Positions 5,266-10,408 of a stretch of DNA of 10,408 nt are shown one piece after another. The notes below the pieces were generated by a model that was not told where the DNA came from, did no database searches, and saw nothing but the letters and a program-made list of their open reading frames with translations. How positions within the stretch are numbered: position 1 is the stretch's first letter; every line of letters starts with the position of its first letter. A program made the translations under genes and the position numbers. This DNA is from Mageeibacillus sp. UBA3708 (GTDB taxonomy: Bacteria > Bacillota > Clostridia > Saccharofermentanales > Saccharofermentanaceae), in the NCBI GenBank assembly GCA_002371375.1, contig DFIB01000237.1, positions 1 to 10,408 of the forward strand, in the 5' to 3' direction.

Positions 5266-5951
5266 TCACCGATCTCCAGAATGTACCCCGTGCCCCAGAT
5301 GGTCTTGATGTATTGAGGGTCATTGGGATCCTTCTCTATCTTCTCGCGAAGGCGCCTTATGTGTACGTTCAGCGTGCCGTCACTGTAGAACGAATCGCCC
5401 CATACGGCTTCAAATATCTCATTCTTGGTGACTATCGTATTGCGGTGTTCGTACAGATACTCCATGAGAGCAAACTCACGGGCTTTGAGCTGCACTTTCC
5501 TGCCGTTCAGAGTTACGCTCATCGTGGCACGGTCCATCGGTGAGGACTCCTGCTTTGCAGCCTGTCCGCCCGAAGAAGAAGCGCCCTGATTGCGCCTCAA
5601 TATGACCTTGACCTTGGCGAGCAGAACACTTAAGGCATACGGCTTCTTGACGTAATCATCACCGCCGATATTGAGCGCTATCAGCACATCATCGTCGCTC
5701 TGGCGCGCACTGATGAACAGTATCGGTATATCGGAATCCTCGCGTATCTTTTTGCACAGTTCGAAGCCGCTCCGGTCGCCGAGATTGACATCGAGAAGCA
5801 CAACATCGCAGGTATTTCCTGCAAGGAATCCCAGGCACGAATCCATGTCATTCGCAACGTACGAACTCACGCCGAACATCTCGAAATACTCGGCTGTCAT
5901 CTTCGTAAGTTCAACTTCATCGTCGACGATAAGACAGTTATAGTGTGCCAT
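5262..5951 (-). CDS. OmpR-family response regulator
   Basis: A 229-residue two-domain regulator. The receiver domain (about 1-120) has the acidic pair Asp10/Asp11, phosphoacceptor Asp54 in VLLDVNLGD, Ser81 and Lys103 in KKPY. A Ser/Gly/Gln-rich linker (121-136) leads to a winged-helix DNA-binding domain (about 140-229), with the recognition helix in GTLNVHIRRLREKIE. OmpR-family regulators bind tandem direct repeats about 11 bp apart, the very pattern at 537-577 and 3343-3383. It starts 9 bases after the end of the ligase gene; the nearest good ribosome binding site, GGGAGG inside the end of that gene, is 19 bases away, so translation may be weak or coupled. It overlaps the kinase gene by 4 bp. 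Target genes are inferred, not shown. Confidence 0.95.
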   Translation of the reverse strand: MAHYNCLIVDDEVELTKMTAEYFEMFGVSSYVANDMDSCLGFLAGNTCDVVLLDVNLGDRSGFELCKKIREDSDIPILFISARQSDDDVLIALNIGGDDYVKKPYALSVLLAKVKVILRRNQGASSSGGQAAKQESSPMDRATMSVTLNGRKVQLKAREFALMEYLYEHRNTIVTKNEIFEAVWGDSFYSDGTLNVHIRRLREKIEKDPNDPQYIKTIWGTGYILEIGE

Positions 5952-5960
5952 AAAGGTATC

Positions 5961-7142
5961 TTACAGCTTTCCTCCCTTTGAACCTCCGAGGCTGGCGGAA
6001 TTAAGTATATTCGTATCAAATGAGAACGTGATATCCTCCTCCGTTCTTGCCCTCTTGAGCGCGAGCTTTATCATCCTGTCGAGCAGTTCCTTATAAGGGA
6101 CACCCAGAGGTTCCCACAGATAGAAGGACAGGGATCCCGGGATCGTGTTGATCTCGTTGAAGTAGAGCTTGCCCGTATCCTCATCTATCATGAAGTCGAT
6201 CCTTGCGACTCCGTTGCATCCGAGCGCCTTAAAGGACTTCACGGCCATGCTCCTGACCTCTTCTCTCTTCTCCGGCGTCAGTTCGGCAGGTATCTTGCGT
6301 GATACGCTGGCCATGCCCTTGGAACCGCTTCCCTTGGCATTGGATACATACTTGTCTTCGTAGCTTAATATCTCATCACTGTGGAGAGGTTCCTCACACT
6401 CAGAGGCCTCCGCCTCATTCTCATCTCCAAGTACAGAGCAATTGATCTCACGCAGATTCATTATGGCATGCTCTATCAGTATCTTCGTTGCATATCTGAA
6501 AGCATCATCGACGGAACGTGACAGCTCCGCTCTGTCCTTTGCTACGCTGATGCCGACGCTGGAACCGAGGTTGACCGGCTTGACGATAACAGGGTAGCCG
6601 AACTTCTTCTCTACACTGTCGAGAAGAACATTCATCTCCTGATAGTCCGAGAGCGTATATGTCCTCGCATCGAGAACCGGGATATCGTACTCCTTAAGCA
6701 CCGCCTTCATTATGAACTTGTCCATGCCTATGGCCGATGCCGTAACATCACACCCCACGAAAGGCACTCCCAGTGTCTTCAGGAATCCCTGCAATGTTCC
6801 GTCCTCCACATTCGTTCCGTGAACCGCCGGGAAAACTACATCTACTGCAATCTCCTTGTTCTTGCCGAATTTCTTGAGGGGATACGGCAACAGCACAACC
6901 TTGCCGTCCTCATTCATCATAACGACCCTCTGCGACTTATTAAGAAGCGCGGGAATGTCCTTATATGCCTCTATATCACCTATTGATTCCCCGATATACA
7001 TCTCGTTCTTCTTGGTCATATATACCGGGATCACATCATACTTCTCCGTATCCATTGCAAGGAATGCCTGGATTCCCGTAATAACGGATACCTCGTGTTC
7101 AACGCTCTTACCGCCGAACAGCATGGCTACTGTTGATCTCAC
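5961..7142 (-). CDS. ddl: D-alanine--D-alanine ligase family protein
   Basis: A 393-residue ATP-grasp enzyme of the Ddl/Van ligase family, which joins two D-amino (or hydroxy) acids for the peptidoglycan stem. Visible landmarks: GGKSVEHEVS (10-19), PAVHGTNVEDGTLQG (105-119), the glycine-rich GSSVGI (193-198), the omega-loop region SYEDKYVS (260-267), and the metal/phosphate end EINTIPGSLSFYLWE (330-344). The loop tyrosine-bearing YEDKY resembles D-Ala-D-Ala enzymes (YEAKY in E. coli DdlB). The NTIPG segment is followed by SLSFYLW rather than the usual MTxHSLxP of Ddl or FTxYSRxP of VanA, so substrate choice cannot be fixed. An acidic insertion lies at about 240-256. The start is GTG at 7142 with AGGAGG nine bases upstream; that site overlaps the stop of the MurF-like gene. 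The product probably supplies that ligase. Confidence 0.92.
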   Translation of the reverse strand: MRSTVAMLFGGKSVEHEVSVITGIQAFLAMDTEKYDVIPVYMTKKNEMYIGESIGDIEAYKDIPALLNKSQRVVMMNEDGKVVLLPYPLKKFGKNKEIAVDVVFPAVHGTNVEDGTLQGFLKTLGVPFVGCDVTASAIGMDKFIMKAVLKEYDIPVLDARTYTLSDYQEMNVLLDSVEKKFGYPVIVKPVNLGSSVGISVAKDRAELSRSVDDAFRYATKILIEHAIMNLREINCSVLGDENEAEASECEEPLHSDEILSYEDKYVSNAKGSGSKGMASVSRKIPAELTPEKREEVRSMAVKSFKALGCNGVARIDFMIDEDTGKLYFNEINTIPGSLSFYLWEPLGVPYKELLDRMIKLALKRARTEEDITFSFDTNILNSASLGGSKGGKL

Positions 7143-7155
7143 TTGAAATTACCTC

Positions 7156-8727
7156 CTAATAGTTATCGGGCAGGTCGTTCTCCAAGAGGATGTATTTATG
7201 TCCCTGCTCTTTGATGCCATACGCATATTGTACCGCATCTTCCAATTTATCGTACACAAGACATTTGTCTTCCGGAAAGCCCTTGCTGAGGACACCTTCC
7301 CTGATGGGTTCGGCCCTCTTCCTGCCGACGAGCAGGATGTAATCACAGCAGTCTGCGGCATATGTACCGAACAGGCGGTTATACTCATATTCCTTCTCTC
7401 CCAGCTCAACCATGCCGGGTGTGATGAGAATCCTTATCCCGTCGAACATCTTGAGCGTCTCGACGGCCGCCCTGGAACCGACAGGATTCGAGTTATACGC
7501 ATCATCAATTATCGTTACGGCTCCATGATCCTTGAGTTCCATTCTGTGAGGAACCGGTTCGATCCTTCTTACGGGAATACGCAGATTACGCAGAGGCACT
7601 CCGAGCTTATTTGCTACTGCTATAGCTCCTGCGATGTTAATGACGTTGTGTTTGCCGACGAGCCTTGTACTGAACACTTCGGATTCGCCGTCGGGAGATG
7701 TTACGGTAAACTCCGTTCCGGTCTGTGATACCTTGAGACCGGAAGCGGTATAGCCGTCATTCTCGCTCTCAGTGTAGTAGATTATGTTCCCGTATTTACC
7801 TGAACATTTATCAACCTGCTGCCTTATGTACTCATTGTCGCCGTTGAGGAAAAGCATTCCGCCTTCAGGCAGTGAATCAGCCAGTTCGAACTTTGTCTTC
7901 TTGATGTTGTCAATACTGAAGAAAGTCTCAAGATGCTGGGGACCGACCGATGTTATAACACCATGATGAGGATGGACGATGTCACATATCTCCTTGATCT
8001 CACCGACGCGGCGCGCACCCATCTCACAGACAAAGATCTCGTGTGAAGGCTTCAGCGATCCCCTTATGGTCTTGACGATACCCATGGGGGTGTTATAGCT
8101 TTCGGGCGTAACGAGCGTATTGAAGCTGTCGCGAAGGAGTGTGTAGAGATAGAACTTGACGCTTGTCTTGCCGTAGCTTCCCGTGATGCCTATTATTGTC
8201 AGATCCTTGCATGACTTAAGGATCCTCTTTGCATCGTTGATGTAGTGAAGGTTGACCAGCTGCTCGATTGGGTGGTTGATGATATTCGCGATGATATTGA
8301 AGAACCACTGGGTACCGACTATGATCATCATGGCGCCGGTCAGGGGTTCTATGCCGAAGAACAGCGCCGTCACCGTAAGGATAGCGGCGATCAGCACGAC
8401 TATGGTGACGAGCATACGCTTCACTCTCGCCGTATAGACCAGCTTCTTCTTGGCCTTCATCCGCCTCATCGCGCGGAAAACAACTATGATGAGCCACAGC
8501 CACAGCCATATCACGATATCAACGGCGATGTGGCTGACAAAAAGCCTCAACGTACCGAGAAGGATAGCCGCAACGAGTACCCACTGCATCCGCAGATTCT
8601 TCCTAAGCCAGCTTATCTGCTCGTCGTTCTTGTATCCGTTGAGCTGAAACATATGCATGTTGTAACGCATCGTCAGGAAGATGGCGTATGCCGCAAGAAG
8701 ATCGGTAATTGCAGTTCTTATTATCAT
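7156..8727 (-). CDS. murF: Membrane-anchored MurF-like ligase
   Basis: A 523-residue Mur ligase with an unusual N-terminus. Residues 1-150 hold about five hydrophobic segments (3-21, 49-64, 67-85, 106-126, 130-150), where soluble MurF has its UDP-MurNAc-tripeptide-binding domain. The catalytic part starts with the P-loop GITGSYGKTS (180-189), then YNTPMG (211-216), EMGARRVGEI (235-244), GPQHLETF (262-269), GKHNV (358-362), PHRMEL (393-398) and DDAYNSNP (408-415), all MurF-like. MurF adds the D-Ala-D-Ala dipeptide to the stem peptide. Placement directly before the ddl-type gene fits this reaction. The ATG overlaps the hydrolase stop by 4 bp with GGAG seven bases upstream. It may be the cell's only MurF or a paralogue acting at the membrane; the window cannot tell. 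The family is firm, the exact substrate uncertain. Confidence 0.88.
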   Translation of the reverse strand: MIIRTAITDLLAAYAIFLTMRYNMHMFQLNGYKNDEQISWLRKNLRMQWVLVAAILLGTLRLFVSHIAVDIVIWLWLWLIIVVFRAMRRMKAKKKLVYTARVKRMLVTIVVLIAAILTVTALFFGIEPLTGAMMIIVGTQWFFNIIANIINHPIEQLVNLHYINDAKRILKSCKDLTIIGITGSYGKTSVKFYLYTLLRDSFNTLVTPESYNTPMGIVKTIRGSLKPSHEIFVCEMGARRVGEIKEICDIVHPHHGVITSVGPQHLETFFSIDNIKKTKFELADSLPEGGMLFLNGDNEYIRQQVDKCSGKYGNIIYYTESENDGYTASGLKVSQTGTEFTVTSPDGESEVFSTRLVGKHNVINIAGAIAVANKLGVPLRNLRIPVRRIEPVPHRMELKDHGAVTIIDDAYNSNPVGSRAAVETLKMFDGIRILITPGMVELGEKEYEYNRLFGTYAADCCDYILLVGRKRAEPIREGVLSKGFPEDKCLVYDKLEDAVQYAYGIKEQGHKYILLENDLPDNY

Positions 8728-9506
8728 CCGGCAGCTCCGATTCTGAAGAAAGCCTTCATTATGCCTGTGAATTTCTGCGGCTGCTCAAGGAAACAGTAGT
8801 GGGTTCCACCTTCGAGCACGACGAGCCCCGAGCCTTTGATCTTCTCCTCCATTATCTTCGCATCACCGATCGGTGTTGCCGTATCCTTATCTCCCCATAT
8901 CAGGAGCGTCTCTTTGTCGATCTTCTCCAGGCGGTCCGTCAGATCATCATTGACCGCCATAACAAGACAGTTCCTCATGACCGGAGTTGCATTCCTGTAA
9001 TCCGCAGACCCCTGCCTGCTCCGCCAGTCATCAATGATCTCCGGGAAGAGGAAATATATGAACTTCAGCCCGAAAAGCTTCTTCAAGAACTTATACTTCC
9101 TCACCCCGAACTTCTGCCTGAACGTCTTCTTATGTACGATTCCCGCGCTGCCCATCAGGACTATCTTCTCTATCTCGAAAGGGATACTCTCCCTCGAAGC
9201 GAGCTTGATTATGACTCTTCCGCCATACGAATGACCGATGAGCGCTGCCTTTGTTATTCCGAGCGCCTCCATCAGATGACAGAAAAAGTCCGCATACCTG
9301 TCAACGTTCCACGCCTCCGGCGGCTCCGGACTTGCCCCGAACCCCGGGAAATCGAACTGCAGGACCCTGTATTCGCTGTTGATAGAGTTCGCCACGACAT
9401 CATAAAGACCGAAGTCCGTGCCCCATCCCTGAAGCACGACTGCGGTCTTGTCACCGTCTCCCGTGAACTTATAGCTTATGCTCAATCCGTCGATCTCAAT
9501 ATTCAT
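8724..9506 (-). CDS. Alpha/beta hydrolase
   Basis: A 260-residue alpha/beta-fold hydrolase. The catalytic triad is readable: Ser93 in GHSYGG, Asp208 in WGDKDTATP and His236 in GGTHYCFLE. The early LQGWGTDF (25-32) replaces the common HGxG oxyanion motif with QGWG, as in some esterases and C-C hydrolases. A cap region with many basic and aromatic residues (125-160) could face a membrane or bind substrate. No signal peptide; cytoplasmic. Substrate is unknown. It overlaps the MurF-like gene by 4 bp, which suggests a linked role in cell-wall precursor handling, by context only. No ribosome binding site precedes the ATG at 9506; a promoter ending seven bases before it suggests a nearly leaderless message in addition to read-through from the HAD gene. 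Confidence 0.9.
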   Translation of the reverse strand: MNIEIDGLSISYKFTGDGDKTAVVLQGWGTDFGLYDVVANSINSEYRVLQFDFPGFGASPEPPEAWNVDRYADFFCHLMEALGITKAALIGHSYGGRVIIKLASRESIPFEIEKIVLMGSAGIVHKKTFRQKFGVRKYKFLKKLFGLKFIYFLFPEIIDDWRSRQGSADYRNATPVMRNCLVMAVNDDLTDRLEKIDKETLLIWGDKDTATPIGDAKIMEEKIKGSGLVVLEGGTHYCFLEQPQKFTGIMKAFFRIGAAG

Positions 9507-9513
9507 ACGCTAT

Positions 9514-9542
9514 ATAATAATAAAAAAGATGTGTTTTTACAA
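9514..9542 (-). promoter_or_regulatory. Internal promoter ahead of the hydrolase gene
   Basis: Read leftward: TTGTAA (9542-9537), a 17-base spacer, TATTAT (9519-9514), then seven bases to the ATG at 9506. The -35 overlaps the stop codon of the HAD gene. Transcription would start at or next to the start codon, matching the absence of a ribosome binding site. The very AT-rich sequence could produce such a match by chance. Confidence 0.5.
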
Positions 9543-10175
9543 ATAATCGTAAATATCTTCCACGGCAGGGGCAATCTTCTTAACCCCGCACTCCTCAAGC
9601 TCCTCCCTTGTCCCGAAGCCGTAGAGCACGCCGATACAGTCAATACCCAGATCGATCGCACCCTTCGCGTCAAACCTCGTGTCGCCTACAAGGACGACCC
9701 TGTTCTTTTCCGGATTCCCTGCTCTCCTGAAGAATTCCTCAAGCACATCAGTCTTCGTGATCCTCTTACCGTCTGCCGTCGCCCCGCATATCATATCGAA
9801 ATGACGTGCCAGACCGTTCCTGCTTAGAACCTCCACCGCGGCAGTCTCAAGCTTCGATGTCGCTACAGCAAGCGTCTTGCCGTCCTCATGTATCCTGTCT
9901 AGCAGCTCGTGAAGCCCGTCATACGGCGTATTCTCGAACATTCCGCCGCCCATGTAATAATCCCTGAAAATGCTGATGACATTATCCAGATCCTCACCCT
10001 CAAATCCGTAATACGTGCTGAAAGAATACTGCAGCGGCGGCCCGATAAACTTCCTCAGATTGCTCCTGTCCTCATCTATTCCAAACTCTTTAAGCGCGAT
10101 CTGCACCCCCTTGGTTACGCCCTCACTCGTATCCGAGAGCGTTCCGTCCAGATCAAATAAAATGTAGTCGTACAT
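9537..10175 (-). CDS. HAD-superfamily phosphatase (Gph/PpaX-like)
   Basis: A 212-residue HAD hydrolase of the phosphoglycolate/pyrophosphatase-like group. Motif I is FDLDGTLSDT (7-16) with nucleophile Asp8 and acid Asp10. Motif II is VATSK (104-108), Lys141 in RITKTDVL fits motif III, and motif IV is VGDTRFDAKGA (163-173) with the metal-binding Asp165 and Asp169. The helical cap between about 15 and 85 is the C1 type. Cytoplasmic. Substrate is not predictable; phosphoglycolate or another small phosphate ester is typical. First gene of the leftward string, with AAAGGA seven bases before the ATG at 10175 and a strong promoter upstream. The gap to the hydrolase gene is 30 bases and contains a second promoter, so it may be partly uncoupled from the cell-wall genes. 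Confidence 0.93.
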   Translation of the reverse strand: MYDYILFDLDGTLSDTSEGVTKGVQIALKEFGIDEDRSNLRKFIGPPLQYSFSTYYGFEGEDLDNVISIFRDYYMGGGMFENTPYDGLHELLDRIHEDGKTLAVATSKLETAAVEVLSRNGLARHFDMICGATADGKRITKTDVLEEFFRRAGNPEKNRVVLVGDTRFDAKGAIDLGIDCIGVLYGFGTREELEECGVKKIAPAVEDIYDYL

Positions 10176-10206
10176 GCTTGTGTCCTTTATGTGGATATAC
10201 CGGTTA

Positions 10207-10255
10207 GTGTGCCCGGTCAGTATGACCGTCTGTATGACAGTCGGTCCGGGCGCAC
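10207..10255 (-). other. Large hairpin at the 5' end of the HAD-gene mRNA
   Basis: Read leftward, a 10-bp outer stem GTGCGCCCGG / CCGGGCACAC (one mismatch) encloses an inner hairpin ACCGACTGT-CAT-ACAGACGGT (eight pairs, one A/A mismatch) and an 8-base bulge. The outer stem begins at or within a few bases of the predicted transcript start. No T-run follows on either strand, so it is not a simple terminator. It could protect the 5' end of the message or act in regulation; it does not match a riboswitch class that I know. Confidence 0.6.
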
Positions 10256-10259
10256 GACT

Positions 10260-10288
10260 ATTATAGTCAGTGTGGCGCCTCTTAACAA
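10260..10288 (-). promoter_or_regulatory. Main promoter of the leftward cell-wall operon
   Basis: TTGTTA (10288-10283), a 17-base spacer, then a perfect TATAAT (10265-10260), read leftward. Expected start near 10253, giving a leader of about 78 bases before the HAD ATG. The -35 overlaps a single TCTTAAC (10280-10286), the half-site word of operators A and B, but no 11-bp neighbours are seen. Confidence 0.75.
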
Positions 10289-10348
10289 CAGTTATCAGAT
10301 ATTTGAGATCCTGACTCCGGGACTGACTTGGGATCCGGAATTACGTCT

Positions 10349-10395
10349 GAATTCTCCACAGATGAACGCCAGTGGCGTTATAGGAGAGGAGAATT
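10349..10395 (+). promoter_or_regulatory. Hairpin that could mask a ribosome binding site
   Basis: AATTCTCC (10350-10357) is complementary to GGAGAATT (10388-10395), and between them AACGCC-AGT-GGCGTT (10365-10379) forms a perfect six-pair hairpin. The right arm includes the GGAG of a good ribosome binding site. If transcribed rightward, the fold would hide it. It may serve as a control leader or be coincidental. Confidence 0.4.
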
Positions 10396-10408
10396 TTGGC
10401 AGGATTAC
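10396..10408 (+). CDS. Possible start of a rightward gene, cut by the window edge
   Basis: AGGAGAGGAG (10382-10391) is followed by TTG GCA GGA TTA, which would encode Met-Ala-Gly-Leu from a TTG start at 10396. The ribosome binding site is strong and the spacing is acceptable. Only four codons are visible and nothing can be said of the product. Confidence 0.3.

Noticed and set aside
4060-7142. A classical vanRS/vanHAX glycopeptide-resistance cluster
   Set aside because: A regulator, sensor and Ddl-family ligase are present, but no VanH dehydrogenase, VanX dipeptidase or VanY is found, and the ligase lacks the VanA-type motif.
7198-7728. A 176-codon plus-strand open frame
   Set aside because: It is antisense to the C-terminal half of the MurF-like gene, with no ribosome binding site or recognisable domain.
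8709-9827. A 372-codon plus-strand open frame
   Set aside because: It lies opposite the hydrolase and HAD genes, both of which have complete catalytic motifs. Its translation is rich in Arg, Pro and Leu with no domain, as expected for an antisense shadow.
10207-10255. Rho-independent terminator
   Set aside because: The stem is strong but no T-run follows it on either strand, and it lies directly at a promoter.

Overview
The window looks like a chromosomal segment of a low-to-mid-GC Gram-positive bacterium, most likely of class Clostridia. Reasons: strong AGGAGG-type ribosome binding sites, several GTG starts, a one-membrane cell-wall gene set, an OmpR-type two-component pair with a short sensor, and Firmicutes-style small membrane proteins (DUF3592, a LiaG/YvlB-like DUF4097 protein). 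No phage, transposase, CRISPR array, rRNA or tRNA was recognised.

Left region (1-4073) is a loose set of envelope genes. It holds the 5' part of an ABC transporter ATPase (minus strand, running off the left edge), a four-helix membrane protein, a DUF3592 protein, a probably 5'-truncated FxLYD-type protein, a DUF4097 protein and a seven-helix membrane protein. It also holds gene relics, two copies of a 38-bp palindromic repeat and two rho-independent terminators. Two divergent intergenic regions (about 512-592 and 3318-3401) share an almost superimposable control architecture: four tandem TCTTAAC-like half-sites spaced 12, 11 and 11 bp, a -10 box facing left at the same distance in both, and a TGn-extended -10 facing right whose last base lies seven bases before the ATG. 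Both rightward genes therefore look leaderless and lack a Shine-Dalgarno sequence.

Right region (4060-10175) is one tightly packed leftward gene string: HAD phosphatase, alpha/beta hydrolase, membrane-anchored MurF-like ligase, D-Ala-D-Ala ligase family enzyme, OmpR-family response regulator and sensor histidine kinase. Overlaps of 4 bp (hydrolase/MurF and regulator/kinase) and gaps of about 10-30 bp point to one operon. It has a well-formed promoter before the HAD gene (TTGTTA, 17 bp, TATAAT) and an apparent internal promoter (TTGTAA, 17 bp, TATTAT) that would give another nearly leaderless start at the hydrolase. The MurF-like protein has transmembrane helices where soluble MurF has its substrate-recognition domain.

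Proposed whole (inference): a cell-envelope stress module. The kinase/regulator pair would sense a membrane or cell-wall signal, be co-expressed with a peptidoglycan stem-peptide ligase pair, and control the two divergent promoters for the ABC transporter, DUF4097 and small membrane proteins. The right edge (10349-10408) carries a hairpin that could mask the ribosome binding site of a rightward gene beginning just before the window ends.
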